In this document: positions 1 to 10,173 of the stretch, in pieces
Layout of the letters: the number at the start of each line of letters is the position of its first letter
How positions within the stretch are numbered: the first letter of the stretch is position 1
Assembly (NCBI RefSeq): GCF_003363435.1
Contig: NZ_QRCT01000034.1
Coordinates: 124,001 to 188,000, forward strand
Length of the DNA: 64,000 bases
Direction: 5' to 3'
From: Anaerosacchariphilus polymeriproducens
GTDB lineage: Bacteria; Bacillota; Clostridia; Lachnospirales; Lachnospiraceae
Translations under genes and position numbers: made by a program
Notes under the pieces: generated by a model
The model's database searches: none
What the model saw: the letters and a program-made list of their open reading frames with translations, nothing else
Told to the model about the DNA's origin: nothing

Positions 1-1
1 G

Positions 2-1492
2 TATAGGGGCGAAGAATTTGGTCTGGAAAAAGAAGCAAAAGTACTTTTATTTAATGATGGATCAATAACAGGGCGATATGCAGCTGCAAGAAGAATTTCA
101 GGAGAGCCGAATATAAATTGCGACGAATTAGATAAAATGGTTATGGACGCCATATATGATACAAGATGGATGAATCTTTATCATGCAGAAGTGTTTGTTG
201 GATTAGATTCGGAATTCATGGTGAAAGCTCATTTACTAATTCCTGAAGGAGAAGAAAATACATTGTATTCTTGGATGCTAAATTTCCAATATATGACAGA
301 AGAATATGTTAAAATGTATAAAAATTCGAACCCAGTTGGAGAAGGACAAGAACCGGATATTTATATTTTTTCAAATCCTCATTGGGTTGGAACAGAGAAA
401 CCTAATTATGAACCTAAATGTCTTTGTTACTTTAATACAGAACAAAACTGTGCAGCTATATTAGGTATGAGATATTTTGGCGAATTTAAAAAAGGAACAC
501 TTACAATGGCTTGGGCCATAGCAAATAGAAATGGATACGCTTCTTGCCATGGCGGGCAGAAAAAATACAGATTATCGGACGGAACTAACTATGTAGTTTC
601 TGTATTTGGTTTATCTGGATCTGGAAAATCAACGATCACACATGCAAAACACGGTGGGAAATATGATGTAACAGTTTTACATGATGATGCATTTATTATT
701 AATACAGATACTTGTTCGTCTATTGCTTTAGAGCCTACATATTTTGATAAAACTTCAGATTATCCAGTAGGATGTGAAGACAATAAATATTTATTGACAG
801 CTCAAAATTGTGCTGCAACATTAGATGACAAAGGACATATACAATTAGTAACAGAAGATATAAGAAACGGAAATGGACGTGCGATTAAATCAAGATTATG
901 GTCACCAAATCGTGTAGATAAAATAGATGAGCCGGTCAATTCTATTATATGGATCATGAAAGATTCTACACTTCCACCTATTATAAAATTAAATGGTTCT
1001 GCTTTGGCATCTGTTATGGGAGCAACACTTGCAACAAAGAGAACTTCTGCAGAAAGGCTGGCTGCAGGTGTCGATCCTGATAAATTAGTGGTAGTCCCTT
1101 ATGCAAACCCGTTTAGAACCTATCCCTTAGAGAATGATTACCAAAAATTTAAAAAATTAGTTGAAGAAAAAAATGTAGATTGTTATGTGATCAATACAGG
1201 AGAATTTATGGGTAAGAAGGTACAACCGAAAGATACATTAGAAATAATAGAAGCTATTATTGAGAAAAAAGCAGTCTTTAAAACGTGGATTCCTTTTGAC
1301 AACATAGAAATTATGGAATGGGACGGTTTCATTCCTGAGATGTCAAATGAATTATATAGAAAGCAATTAAAAGCAAGAATGATAGATCGAGTAGAAGAGG
1401 TCAAAAAGTTTGCGATGGAAAAAGGAGGATACGATAAACTTCCTGATGAAGCGATAGAAGCTCTTCAAAAACTTGTAGATGCTTTAGATTAA
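2..1492 (+). CDS. pckA: Phosphoenolpyruvate carboxykinase (ATP type), 5'-truncated by the window edge
   Basis: The frame is open from base 2 with no stop, so the first codons lie outside the window; about 496 residues are visible, against roughly 530 usual for the family. The enzyme converts oxaloacetate and ATP to PEP, CO2 and ADP, or runs in reverse in fermenters. A P-loop GLSGSGKST (near base 610) is followed by LHDDAF, matching the kinase-1 and kinase-2 motifs of PEP carboxykinases, and a basic KSRLWSPNR stretch follows. The sequence is divergent from the E. coli type, so the subfamily is inferred. A strong hairpin terminator follows the stop codon. Confidence 0.8.
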   Translation, partial: YRGEEFGLEKEAKVLLFNDGSITGRYAAARRISGEPNINCDELDKMVMDAIYDTRWMNLYHAEVFVGLDSEFMVKAHLLIPEGEENTLYSWMLNFQYMTEEYVKMYKNSNPVGEGQEPDIYIFSNPHWVGTEKPNYEPKCLCYFNTEQNCAAILGMRYFGEFKKGTLTMAWAIANRNGYASCHGGQKKYRLSDGTNYVVSVFGLSGSGKSTITHAKHGGKYDVTVLHDDAFIINTDTCSSIALEPTYFDKTSDYPVGCEDNKYLLTAQNCAATLDDKGHIQLVTEDIRNGNGRAIKSRLWSPNRVDKIDEPVNSIIWIMKDSTLPPIIKLNGSALASVMGATLATKRTSAERLAAGVDPDKLVVVPYANPFRTYPLENDYQKFKKLVEEKNVDCYVINTGEFMGKKVQPKDTLEIIEAIIEKKAVFKTWIPFDNIEIMEWDGFIPEMSNELYRKQLKARMIDRVEEVKKFAMEKGGYDKLPDEAIEALQKLVDALD

Positions 1493-1501
1493 GTTAAAGA
1501 G

Positions 1502-1535
1502 GCTTTTCATTGGATTTTCGATGAAAAGCTTTTTA
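1502..1535 (+). terminator. Intrinsic terminator after the PEP carboxykinase gene
   Basis: Perfect 9-bp inverted repeat GCTTTTCAT (1502-1510) and ATGAAAAGC (1521-1529) with a 10-nt loop, followed directly by TTTTT. It begins 10 bases after the stop codon. Confidence 0.9.
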
Positions 1536-1653
1536 ATTTAGTTAAGAATAATGTATATTTTAGTGCTTTTGGTACACTCTAATATTATATTTAAAGAAAA
1601 ACATTCATTATTGTACTATATATAGTAAAGAAAAACTTACTATTAAATAGATG

Positions 1654-1682
1654 TTGAAATTCTTAAAGTAATATTGTATAAT
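1654..1682 (+). promoter_or_regulatory. Housekeeping promoter of the 6S-like RNA
   Basis: TTGAAA at 1654-1659 and TATAAT at 1677-1682 with a 17-bp spacer. Transcription would start near 1689, just ahead of the structured RNA. The 120 bases between the preceding terminator and this promoter are AT-rich and show nothing else. Confidence 0.75.
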
Positions 1683-1688
1683 AGAGTC

Positions 1689-1928
1689 ACGAAGAAAACC
1701 TGGAATGTACGAGATCCTACTATTTTGAACCTACATGTTTTTTTATGGGACTCCTACATTGCTGATTAGATGTCAAGCCACCGTATAGCAGTGGAAGGCA
1801 GAAGATCAGTTGCGGATACCCACCTAGCTTAGCTAGGCGTCAAAATCGTAGGAAACGGCATTTTGGGGAAATAATAGATTTATTCTATCGTACAAAAGAG
1901 GAAAGGCAGCTTTATAGCTGCTTTTTTA
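1689..1928 (+). ncRNA. ssrS: 6S RNA candidate
   Basis: A non-coding transcript unit with its own promoter and terminator. A closing stem forms between 1715-1728 and 1840-1853 (13 of 14 pairs). An inner stem CTGAT (1762-1766) with ATCAG (1805-1809) leads to a hairpin CCAC...GTGG (1778-1794). Between the two stems is a large open bubble, with a small hairpin CCTAGC-TTA-GCTAGG (1823-1837) on its 3' side. This layout is the classic 6S shape, an RNA that binds the RNA polymerase holoenzyme. The sequence also resembles 6S RNAs I recall from Lachnospiraceae; a covariance-model search was not possible. The exact 3' end before the terminator is uncertain. Confidence 0.7.
1902..1928 (+). terminator. 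Intrinsic terminator of the 6S-like RNA
   Basis: GCAGC (1906-1910), loop TTTATA, GCTGC (1917-1921), then TTTTTT; flanking A and T residues can lengthen the stem. Confidence 0.85.
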
Positions 1929-1954
1929 ATTTACTTTAATCGATATAAATAACG

Positions 1955-1983
1955 TTTAATATATAATGTAAAAGTTATATAAT
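1955..1983 (+). promoter_or_regulatory. Possible promoter of the spoIID-like gene
   Basis: TTTAAT at 1955-1960, a 17-bp spacer and TATAAT at 1978-1983. The -35 box is weak, and a second TATAAT lies at 1962-1967. A sporulation sigma factor could also be used; I cannot decide from sequence alone. Confidence 0.35.
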
Positions 1984-2043
1984 GAATAATAAAATCATAT
2001 AGTGATATAGGTTGTACAGAAAATTTAATGACAGGAGATCGTT

Positions 2044-4287
2044 ATGAAGAAAAAAGGATTTAATCAAATAGTTCTAATCGGATTTTTATTTTGCATTGCA
2101 ATCAGTGTATTTATTGGAGTCAAATATTTATTAGAAGAAAAAAGGCAAGAGAGATTTCGGATATCGAAAGAAGAGATGATTCATTATTTAAGCATTGCTT
2201 ATGATTCGGAAAAAGATTGCAGAAATTTATTTGAAAAAAATTTAGGAAATCAGATAAAGTGGTCTGATGTTGGTTTTATACTAAAGTCATTAGATTTAAC
2301 AGAAAATATTGAAATTTCTTCAACAAATCTTAATTCAAACGATAAAATACTAAAAGAAGATTGGATACCAATTTATTTTGAAATAATTAAAAAATTGAAA
2401 TTGGAAAAAGCAATTAGAAAAGAACAAATTATTGTTCTACATAATGATAATAAAGAAAATAAATGTACATTGTTAACGGATAAAGGTTTATATACATATT
2501 GGGATGTAAATTATTTTAAACAGTATGGTGTATATGAAGTGGTGGTCAAAGGAAATGAAATAGTAGGTGGTATTTCGGATATAAAGAAGGAATCAAAACT
2601 TAGCAATGTATGGTTAGCATCAGAGGAAAAAGGAATCTCTATTTGGTTAAAAGATAAGAAAATAAAATTAAATGATATCACAGTTAAGGATCAGGAAACG
2701 AATGGTATTTGTGATTTATATATTCAAAATATGAAAGTGAAAAAGATCGTGAAAAAGAAAGATGTGATTAAAGGCAAACTTTTATCGTTTGATGACAAAC
2801 AAATTGAAGTAGAAGGATATGGGACAATACCTAGTGAGAAAGACTTTCGATTATATCAAATTTATGATGGGATTATTGAGAAAGAAAAAAATGAGATGGT
2901 AATTGGAGACAATTGGATAGAATTTGTAGTAGCAGATAAGAAGATATGTGCCGGATTGATTACACAACCATTAAATATGGAAACCATTCGTGTTTTACTT
3001 TTAAATGATAATAAAGAGGCATTTCATGATGAAATAGAAATTTCTTCTGCCGAACCCTTTTACGTCATTGCTGGCGACAAAAATATTAAATATGAAGGAA
3101 ATGAAGTTTTTAAGATAGACAAAGATACTAAATTATTGGATTCAAGTTATTTAAGAATAGAATCAGGTACTAATAATGGAAAGATAATGGTAAAATCAAT
3201 TTCAAGAAGTTTAGGAGAACCCTCCTATGAAGGTACATTAGAAATAAGGAAGAAGGATGATAAATTAATTATTGTAAATGAACTGGCTATGGAAAACTAT
3301 TTATATGGGGTGCTGCCAAGTGAAATGCCTTCAAGTTTTGGAAAAGAAGCATTAAAAGTACAGGCAATTTGTGCCAGGAGTTTTGCATATTGTCAAATTT
3401 TAAATAATGATTATGCAGCTTATGGTGCACATGTTGATGACAGCACTAATTATCAGGTTTATAATAACCTTCCGACGAATGAAGAATCAATACAAGCGGT
3501 TGACGAAACAAAGGGTTTGGTTGCAACATATAATGGAGAAGTAGTTGAAACTTATTATTTCTCCTGTTCAAGTGGTCATACTACAGATTTTACCACATGG
3601 GGAGAAGAAGAAGATGCTGCGCATGGGTATCTTAAAGGTACTTATGTAGGTGAAAATATAAAAAATAAAGAACCTGACTTGTCTTCAGAAGAAAATTTTA
3701 AAAAGTTTATCAAAGATAATGGTAAAGAATGGTTCGATCAAAGCGGAAATTGGTTTCGATGGAAATGCAAAATATTAAATAAAGATATAATAAAAAGGGT
3801 TAATGCTAAAATCTTAAAAAGATATGATATAAATCCAAAACAAATTACTGCTCAAAAAGACAATGAAGAAATTCCAATAAAGCAGATAAAAAAATCAAAA
3901 GAAATAAGGAAAATAGAAGTATCCAAACGTGATGAAAATGGAAATGTATTGGAGCTTACAATTGTGGAAGATAATGCTAAAATAAAAATTAAATCAGAAT
4001 ATAATATTAGGGCAATTTTGGGTTCGGTCATAAAAAAGGCAGAAAATAAAGATGAAGATGAAGTAGAAATAAACGGTTTATTACCAAGTGCATTTTTTTA
4101 TATAGAGCCTCAATACGATGAGAACAAAAATATAGAAAGTTGGAATTTTGCTGGCGGTGGTCATGGACATGGAATAGGATTAAGTCAAACAGCATGTAAA
4201 GCAATGGATAGTAAAGGGATGACTTTTAAAGAAATTTTGAATTATTTTTATAATAATATCGAAATTAAAGATATGTATAAAGAATAA
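2044..4287 (+). CDS. SpoIID/LytB-domain protein with long N-terminal extension
   Basis: 747 residues. A single membrane segment at about residues 8-25 anchors the protein, with the rest outside. The SpoIID domain runs from about residue 410 to the end, with LYGVLPSEMP, an EALKVQAICARSFAY stretch and a C-terminal GGGHGHGIGLSQ. SpoIID is a lytic transglycosylase acting on peptidoglycan during engulfment; B. subtilis SpoIID is about half this length. The first 400 residues match nothing I recognise. The domain is split by a charged Lys/Glu-rich stretch at about residues 570-680. Ribosome-binding site CAGGAG lies just upstream. It could be a vegetative LytB-like paralogue rather than SpoIID itself. 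Confidence 0.75.
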   Translation: MKKKGFNQIVLIGFLFCIAISVFIGVKYLLEEKRQERFRISKEEMIHYLSIAYDSEKDCRNLFEKNLGNQIKWSDVGFILKSLDLTENIEISSTNLNSNDKILKEDWIPIYFEIIKKLKLEKAIRKEQIIVLHNDNKENKCTLLTDKGLYTYWDVNYFKQYGVYEVVVKGNEIVGGISDIKKESKLSNVWLASEEKGISIWLKDKKIKLNDITVKDQETNGICDLYIQNMKVKKIVKKKDVIKGKLLSFDDKQIEVEGYGTIPSEKDFRLYQIYDGIIEKEKNEMVIGDNWIEFVVADKKICAGLITQPLNMETIRVLLLNDNKEAFHDEIEISSAEPFYVIAGDKNIKYEGNEVFKIDKDTKLLDSSYLRIESGTNNGKIMVKSISRSLGEPSYEGTLEIRKKDDKLIIVNELAMENYLYGVLPSEMPSSFGKEALKVQAICARSFAYCQILNNDYAAYGAHVDDSTNYQVYNNLPTNEESIQAVDETKGLVATYNGEVVETYYFSCSSGHTTDFTTWGEEEDAAHGYLKGTYVGENIKNKEPDLSSEENFKKFIKDNGKEWFDQSGNWFRWKCKILNKDIIKRVNAKILKRYDINPKQITAQKDNEEIPIKQIKKSKEIRKIEVSKRDENGNVLELTIVEDNAKIKIKSEYNIRAILGSVIKKAENKDEDEVEINGLLPSAFFYIEPQYDENKNIESWNFAGGGHGHGIGLSQTACKAMDSKGMTFKEILNYFYNNIEIKDMYKE

Positions 4288-4305
4288 TCATAATAGGTAT
4301 AATGA

Positions 4306-4334
4306 TTGACGCAGGTATTTTTCGATATTATAAT
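4306..4334 (+). promoter_or_regulatory. Promoter of the YihY-type gene
   Basis: TTGACG (4306-4311), 17-bp spacer, TATAAT (4329-4334); it lies in the short gap after the spoIID-like gene. Confidence 0.7.
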
Positions 4335-4374
4335 AATTAGAAGTCAGATATAAAGAAAGGTACATTAAGATAAT

Positions 4375-5202
4375 ATGGTTTGGAAGTATATAAATAATAT
4401 TAAAAAATTTTCAAATAGTTTAAGAGATAAAAAATGTGATGCATTTGCTGCACAAGCTGCGTTCTTTCTTATTTTATCCTTTATTCCTTTTATTATTTTG
4501 CTTTCTTCCCTAATTCAATATACTCCGGTAACTCAACAGAATTTAATCTCAGGAATAACAGAAGTTTTTCCTGAATATATACAGCCTATAATAATTTCTA
4601 TAGTAGATGAAATCTATAACAAATCAAGAGGAGTAATTCCTATTACGATCATAGCTTCTATATGGTCATCAGCAAAAGGTGTTCAATATATTTCAAATGG
4701 ATTAAATGCTGTTTATGAAATAGAAGAAACTAGAAGCTGGTTATTTTTAAGAGTAAGAGCTGCATTTTATACTATTTTATTTGTAATTGTACTTATCTTA
4801 TCATTTATACTGTTAATTTTCGGTAATCACATACAATTAATATTAAGCCAGCATTTTGAGTTTGTTTCTGAAGTGACAAAAATAATTATAAGTTTGCGAG
4901 CAGTCATTGCAATTGTTGTTTATGTATTATTTTTTAATGTTGTATATAAGGTATTGCCTAATAGAAACACTACTTTTTTAAGTCAATTTCCTGGTGCCTT
5001 ATTAGCAGCTCTTCTATGGTCTGGTTTTTCATTTGGATTATCAATTTATATAGATTATTTTAATGGATTTTCTATGTATGGAAGTTTAATGACTATAGTA
5101 CTAGTAATGCTCTGGCTATATGTTTGCATGTATATTATATTAATTTGTGCACAGCTTAATAAAGCTTTTGAGAAAAAAATTTTGAATCTTTCTAAAAAGT
5201 AA
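4375..5202 (+). CDS. YihY/virulence factor BrkB family membrane protein
   Basis: 275 residues, the usual length of this family (formerly mis-called ribonuclease BN). About six hydrophobic segments are visible: residues 22-42, 92-110, 125-150, 165-190, 203-225 and 235-255. Family features include the N-terminal AAQAAFFLILSFIPF and the C-terminal YGSLMTIVLVMLWLY. Its function is not established; it is an inner-membrane protein, possibly a transporter. The ATG has only a distant AAAGG (about 14 bases upstream), so the start is slightly uncertain. It has its own promoter and stands alone between two transcription units. Confidence 0.85.
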   Translation: MVWKYINNIKKFSNSLRDKKCDAFAAQAAFFLILSFIPFIILLSSLIQYTPVTQQNLISGITEVFPEYIQPIIISIVDEIYNKSRGVIPITIIASIWSSAKGVQYISNGLNAVYEIEETRSWLFLRVRAAFYTILFVIVLILSFILLIFGNHIQLILSQHFEFVSEVTKIIISLRAVIAIVVYVLFFNVVYKVLPNRNTTFLSQFPGALLAALLWSGFSFGLSIYIDYFNGFSMYGSLMTIVLVMLWLYVCMYIILICAQLNKAFEKKILNLSKK

Positions 5203-5225
5203 TTGAAAGTAAATTGAAAAAAGGC

Positions 5226-5254
5226 TTGATGAAAAGGCGGTGTTATGATAAAAT
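5226..5254 (+). promoter_or_regulatory. Promoter of the pheST T-box transcript
   Basis: TTGATG (5226-5231), 17-bp spacer, TAAAAT (5249-5254), placing the start of the leader near 5262. Confidence 0.6.
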
Positions 5255-5261
5255 ATTTTTC

Positions 5262-5537
5262 AGAATTTTATAGAAATTAAATGCTATGAAAGTGTTAGTA
5301 GATAATTATTTTCTTACAGAGAGGAAAAGTCATTGGCTGGAAGCTTTTTCAAGGATCTTAGTACTAGATTGTGAATAATTATTGAATTTCCCGCTGGAGC
5401 TGCATTGTTGAACCTATCTATTAGAAAGTAGACAATGACGTATGTACACGTTACGTAATCTAAGAGCCTGAATCAATTCAGGAACTAGGGTGGTACCACG
5501 GAATTTTAACTTCGTCCCTTTGGGATGGAGTTTTTTT
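5262..5537 (+). promoter_or_regulatory. T-box leader (tRNA-Phe responsive) upstream of pheS
   Basis: The leader contains the hallmark T-box sequence AGGGTGGTACCACGG (5487-5501). The stem I apical element GGCTGG comes after AGAGAGG, and a likely Phe specifier codon TTC (5388-5390) follows GAAT. The transcript ends in a terminator: CTTCGTCCC (5510-5518), loop TTT, GGGATGGAG (5522-5530) and a run of seven T. When uncharged tRNA-Phe pairs with the specifier and the T-box bulge, the antiterminator forms and pheST is transcribed. The specifier identity agrees with the downstream genes. Confidence 0.95.
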
Positions 5538-5559
5538 ATTGATGAAAGGAGAAAGAGAA

Positions 5560-6579
5560 GTGAAAGAAAGATTAAACCGTATTCAAGAAGAAGCAATAAA
5601 AAAAATTCAGGCTTCAAAAGATTTAAATGAGTTAAATGATATTAGAATTCACTTTTTAGGAAAAAAAGGAGAACTTACTACCGTATTAAAAGGAATGAAG
5701 GATATTTCACCAGAAGAGAGACCAGTAGTAGGTCAAATTGTGAACAAGACCAGAGAGACAATTGAAGAATTGTTAGAAGAAACTCGTTTACAGATGGAAG
5801 CAGCGCAAAGAGAAGAGCGTATGAAAAATGAAGTGATTGATGTTACATTGCCTGCAAAGAAAAATAAACTTGGACACCGTCATCCGAATACTATTGTTAT
5901 GGAAGAAGTAGAAGGAATTTTTATCGGAATGGGATATGAAGTTGTAGAAGGACCTGAAGTGGAATATGATTATTATAATTTTGAAGCATTAAATATTCCT
6001 GCGGATCATCCAGCCAAAGATGAACAGGATACTTTTTATATTAACAAAAATATATTATTAAGGTCACAGACATCACCTGTTCAAGTACGTGTTATGGAAA
6101 AAGGAGAGCTTCCAATCCGTATGCTTGCTCCGGGAAGAGTATTTCGTTCAGATGAAGTTGATGCGACACATTCTCCCTCATTTCATCAAATTGAAGGGCT
6201 TGTAATTGATAAAAACATTACGTTTGCAGATTTAAAAGGTACACTGGCAGAGTTTGCTAAACAATTATTCGGACCAGAGACAAAGGTTAAATTCAGACCT
6301 CATCATTTTCAATTTACAGAGCCAAGTGCAGAAATGGATGTGACTTGTTTTAAATGTGGTGGAAGTGGCTGCAGATTTTGCAAAGGTTCGGGATGGGTCG
6401 AAATTTTAGGATGTGGTATGGTGCATCCTAATGTATTAAAAATGAGTGGAATCGATTCAGAAAAATATTCGGGATTTGCATTTGGTATGGGTTTGGAACG
6501 TATCACATTATTTAAATATGAAATTGATGACATGAGACTACTATATGAAAATGATAATAGATTTTTATCACAGTTTTAA
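5560..6579 (+). CDS. pheS: Phenylalanine-tRNA ligase alpha subunit
   Basis: 339 residues from the GTG start. This start is chosen over the upstream TTG (5539) and ATG (5542) because AAAGGAG (5545-5551) lies 8 bases before the GTG, and the N-terminus VKERLNRIQEEA then lines up with other PheS proteins. It forms the alpha2beta2 enzyme that charges tRNA-Phe. The coiled-coil N-terminal arm covers about residues 1-90 and the class II catalytic core follows. Visible motifs are FLGKKGELT, GPEVEYDYYNFEALN, RVFRSDEVDATHSPSFHQIEG and GFAFGMGLERI. CFKCGGSGC...CKGSGW is the insert seen in Bacillus PheS. pheT follows after 19 bases, and both are under the T-box. Confidence 0.97.
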   Translation: MKERLNRIQEEAIKKIQASKDLNELNDIRIHFLGKKGELTTVLKGMKDISPEERPVVGQIVNKTRETIEELLEETRLQMEAAQREERMKNEVIDVTLPAKKNKLGHRHPNTIVMEEVEGIFIGMGYEVVEGPEVEYDYYNFEALNIPADHPAKDEQDTFYINKNILLRSQTSPVQVRVMEKGELPIRMLAPGRVFRSDEVDATHSPSFHQIEGLVIDKNITFADLKGTLAEFAKQLFGPETKVKFRPHHFQFTEPSAEMDVTCFKCGGSGCRFCKGSGWVEILGCGMVHPNVLKMSGIDSEKYSGFAFGMGLERITLFKYEIDDMRLLYENDNRFLSQF

Positions 6580-6598
6580 ATAAGGAGGATATTAGTAT

Positions 6599-9019
6599 AT
6601 GAATACATCATTATCATGGATTAAAGCATACGTACCAGATCTTAATGTTACAGCACAAGAGTATACAGATGCTTTAACAATGTCTGGTTCAAAAATAGAA
6701 AAATATGAAAAGCTAGACGCAGATTTAGAGAATATTTTGATTGGACAAATCAAAAAAATTGATTCACATCCCGATGCAGATAAACTTATTATTTGCCAGG
6801 TGGATGTTGGGAAAGAAGAATTAATCCAAATTGTAACAGGTGCACCTAATGTAAAAGAAGGTGACAAAGTTCCTGTTGTTTTAGCAGGGGGAAGAGTTGC
6901 AGGTGGACATGATGGTAAAAAAACACCGGGTGGTGTAAAAATAAAAAAAGGAAAACTTCGGGGAATTGAATCGAATGGAATGCTTTGTTCTATTGAAGAA
7001 TTAGGTTCGACCAGAGAATTTTATCCGGAAGCACCGGAGTATGGAATTTATATATTTGAAAAAGATGCAGTTGTTGGACAAAGTGCGATTGAAGCTTTAG
7101 GTTTGGATGATATTTTATTTGAATATGAAATCACTTCTAATCGAGTGGATTGTTTTAGTATTTTAGGAATTGCCAGAGAAGTTGCAGTTACGTTCCATAA
7201 AGAATTTAAACCTCCTTTTGTGGAAGAAACGGGAAATAATGAAGATGTAAATAATTATATTAAGGTAACAGTAGAAAATGAAGATTTATGTCCACGTTAT
7301 TGCGCGAGAGTTGTAAAAAATATTAAAATAGCTCCTTCACCAATATGGATGCAAAGGAGATTAGCTTCTCAAGGAATACGGCCAATTAATAATATTGTAG
7401 ACATTACAAATTATGTAATGGAAGAATATGGTCAACCAATGCATGCTTTTGATTTGGAGAAAATTGCAGAGAAGGAAATCATTGTAAAGTGTGCGAATAA
7501 TGGCGACAAGTTTACAACTCTTGATGGACAGGAAAGGATCTTGGATGATTCCGTATTAATGATCTGTGATGGAGAAAAACCAGTGGGCATCGCAGGTATT
7601 ATGGGCGGTGAAAATTCAATGATCACAGATTCTGTACAGACAATATTGTTTGAAGCCGCTTGTTTTAATGGAACTAATATCCGTTTATCAAGCAAAAAGA
7701 TTGGATTGAGGACAGATGCATCCGGTAAATTTGAAAAAGGTTTGGACCCAAATAACGCAGAAGCTGCAATCAATCGAGCTTGTCAATTGATTGAGGAATT
7801 AGGCGCCGGCGAAGTGGTTGGAGGCATGGTTGATTGTTACAGTAAAAAAATGGAAGGACGCAAAATTCCATTTTCCTGGGAAAAAGTAAATCAATTGCTT
7901 GGAACCAATATAGCAAAAGAAACTATGCTAGAATATCTTGAAAGCCTTGAATTATCCTATGATGAAAATACAAAGGAGATTTACGTTCCTTCTTGGCGTC
8001 AAGATTTAGAAAATTCTGCAGATTTAGCAGAAGAAGTGGCAAGGTTTTATGGATATGATAATATTCCGACTACATTACCTACCGGAGAATCTACCACAGG
8101 TAAATTATCTTTTAAATTGAGAGTGGAAGAAGTGGCAAGAAATACTGCAGAATTTTGTGGTTTCAGTCAAAGTATGAATTACTCATTTGAGAGTCCAAAT
8201 GTTTTTGATAAATTGTTATTCTCGAAAGATGCAAAAGAAAGAGAAGCACTTGTAATCTCGAATCCTCTCGGTGAAGATTATAGTATAATGAGAACAGTAC
8301 CTTTAAATGGTATGCTGACTTCCTTAGGTACCAATTACAATCGTAGAAATAAAGATGTGCGTTTGTATGAATTGGGTAATATCTATTTGCCGAAACAAAT
8401 ACCAGCCACAGAATTACCGGAAGAGAGAATGCAATTAACTTTGGGTATGTATGGCGAAGGTGATTTCTTTACTATGAAAGGTGTCGTTGAGGAATTTTTC
8501 GAAAAAATTGGTTTGAATAAAAAGATAAATTATAATCCGAATGCAGGTAAAACATTTTTACATCCGGGTAGACAGGCTTTTATTTGTTATGAAAACAATG
8601 TAATGGGATATCTAGGAGAAATACATCCTCAAGTTGCAGAAAATTATGAAATAGGGGAACGTGCGTACATTGCCGTTATTGATATGCCAGAAATTTTAAA
8701 TTATGCAACATTTGATAGAAAATATGTAGGAATTGCCAAATATCCGGCCGTAACTCGTGATATAAGTATGGTCGTTCCAAAAGGGATTTTAGTTGGTCAG
8801 ATTGAAGAAATGATAGAATCCAAAGGTGGCCAGTATTTAGAAAGTTATCATTTATTTGATATCTATGAAGGCGAACAGATAAAACAAGGATTTAAGTCTG
8901 TTGCTTATTCGATTGTATTCAGAGCGAAAGATAGAACTTTAGAGGAAAATGATGTTACATCAGTAATGAATAAAATATTAAGATCATTTGAAGAACTAGG
9001 TATAGAATTAAGAAAATAG
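6599..9019 (+). CDS. pheT: Phenylalanine-tRNA ligase beta subunit
   Basis: 806 residues, full length for bacterial PheT, with AAGGAGG upstream. The domain order is typical. A tRNA-binding OB-fold (about residues 40-150) contains [16 protein letters not shown] and [12 protein letters not shown]. The B3/4 editing domain, the B5 domain (about 400-475), the catalytic-like core and the C-terminal anticodon-binding FDX-ACB domain (about 710-805, from [13 protein letters not shown]) follow. It is transcribed with pheS from the T-box leader, and queA begins 9 bases after its stop. Confidence 0.97.
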   Translation: MNTSLSWIKAYVPDLNVTAQEYTDALTMSGSKIEKYEKLDADLENILIGQIKKIDSHPDADKLIICQVDVGKEELIQIVTGAPNVKEGDKVPVVLAGGRVAGGHDGKKTPGGVKIKKGKLRGIESNGMLCSIEELGSTREFYPEAPEYGIYIFEKDAVVGQSAIEALGLDDILFEYEITSNRVDCFSILGIAREVAVTFHKEFKPPFVEETGNNEDVNNYIKVTVENEDLCPRYCARVVKNIKIAPSPIWMQRRLASQGIRPINNIVDITNYVMEEYGQPMHAFDLEKIAEKEIIVKCANNGDKFTTLDGQERILDDSVLMICDGEKPVGIAGIMGGENSMITDSVQTILFEAACFNGTNIRLSSKKIGLRTDASGKFEKGLDPNNAEAAINRACQLIEELGAGEVVGGMVDCYSKKMEGRKIPFSWEKVNQLLGTNIAKETMLEYLESLELSYDENTKEIYVPSWRQDLENSADLAEEVARFYGYDNIPTTLPTGESTTGKLSFKLRVEEVARNTAEFCGFSQSMNYSFESPNVFDKLLFSKDAKEREALVISNPLGEDYSIMRTVPLNGMLTSLGTNYNRRNKDVRLYELGNIYLPKQIPATELPEERMQLTLGMYGEGDFFTMKGVVEEFFEKIGLNKKINYNPNAGKTFLHPGRQAFICYENNVMGYLGEIHPQVAENYEIGERAYIAVIDMPEILNYATFDRKYVGIAKYPAVTRDISMVVPKGILVGQIEEMIESKGGQYLESYHLFDIYEGEQIKQGFKSVAYSIVFRAKDRTLEENDVTSVMNKILRSFEELGIELRK

Positions 9020-9027
9020 AGAAATGG

Positions 9028-10062
9028 ATGAAAAAAATGAAGGTAACAGATTTTTATTTTGATTTACCCAAAGAATTGATAGCACAAGATCCGTTAAAGG
9101 ATCGTTCTAGCTCACGTTTATTATTACTAGATAAAAAGACTGGAGAGATTGAACATAACGTTTTCCGCAATATAATAGAATTTCTAAATCTAGGTGATTG
9201 TCTGGTTTTAAATGATACAAAAGTTTTACCGGCGCGTTTGATTGGAAGCCGTATAGGTACGGATGCGAAGATTGAAATTCTTTTGCTCAAGAGAAAAGAC
9301 AACGATGTATGGGAAACATTGGTAAAACCAGGGAAAAAAGCGAAAATAGGAACAAAAATAAGTTTTGGTGAAGGAATATTAATTGGTGAAATAGTAGATA
9401 TTGTTGAAGAAGGTAATCGTTTGATTCAATTTTCTTATAATGGAATTTTTGAAGAAATACTGGACGAATTAGGTCAAATGCCATTGCCACCTTATATTAC
9501 ACATCAATTGGAGGACAAAAACCGTTATCAGACTGTTTATGCAAAACATTCCGGTTCTGCTGCCGCACCAACTGCCGGTTTGCATTTTACTCCTGAGTTA
9601 GTTGAGGAAATTGAAAAAAAAGGGATAGCAATTGCATATATTACACTTCATGTAGGTCTTGGTACATTCCGTCCTGTGAAGGTGGAAAATGTACTTGATC
9701 ATCATATGCATTCAGAATTTTATACCATTAATCAAAAAGAAGCAGACAAAATGAATAAGGCAAAAGAAAATGGAAATAGAATCATTGCAGTTGGAACAAC
9801 TAGTTGCAGGACTTTAGAATCCGCAGTGAAAGAAGATGGTAGAATTTCAGAAACAAGCGGCTGGACAGAAATTTTTATTTATCCTGGTTATAAATTCAAA
9901 TTTATAGATTGCCTGATTACAAATTTTCATTTGCCGGAATCTACTTTATTAATGTTAGTATCGGCATTGGCAGGTAGAGAATCTATTATGAATGCTTATC
10001 AAGTTGCTGTGAATGAAAAGTATCGATTTTTTAGTTTTGGCGATGCAATGTTTATTTACTAA
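9028..10062 (+). CDS. queA: S-adenosylmethionine:tRNA ribosyltransferase-isomerase
   Basis: 344 residues. The enzyme transfers and isomerises the ribosyl moiety of SAM to 7-aminomethyl-deazaguanine in tRNA, making epoxyqueuosine. Visible family motifs are [55 protein letters not shown] and [16 protein letters not shown]. Two in-frame ATGs compete (9028 and 9037); the family N-terminus usually begins MKVxDF, which fits 9037, and neither has a strong ribosome-binding site. It is close enough to pheT to be co-transcribed. No other queuosine gene is in the window. Confidence 0.95.
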   Translation: MKKMKVTDFYFDLPKELIAQDPLKDRSSSRLLLLDKKTGEIEHNVFRNIIEFLNLGDCLVLNDTKVLPARLIGSRIGTDAKIEILLLKRKDNDVWETLVKPGKKAKIGTKISFGEGILIGEIVDIVEEGNRLIQFSYNGIFEEILDELGQMPLPPYITHQLEDKNRYQTVYAKHSGSAAAPTAGLHFTPELVEEIEKKGIAIAYITLHVGLGTFRPVKVENVLDHHMHSEFYTINQKEADKMNKAKENGNRIIAVGTTSCRTLESAVKEDGRISETSGWTEIFIYPGYKFKFIDCLITNFHLPESTLLMLVSALAGRESIMNAYQVAVNEKYRFFSFGDAMFIY

Positions 10063-10173
10063 GCCCCAATGTTAAGAGTTAACAAAATATTTACTAGAAA
10101 ACGATTGTAAGTTAAGACATTTTGTAATAAAATAATAAAAGTGGTAATGTAAAGGTAAGATGGAGGGCATATA

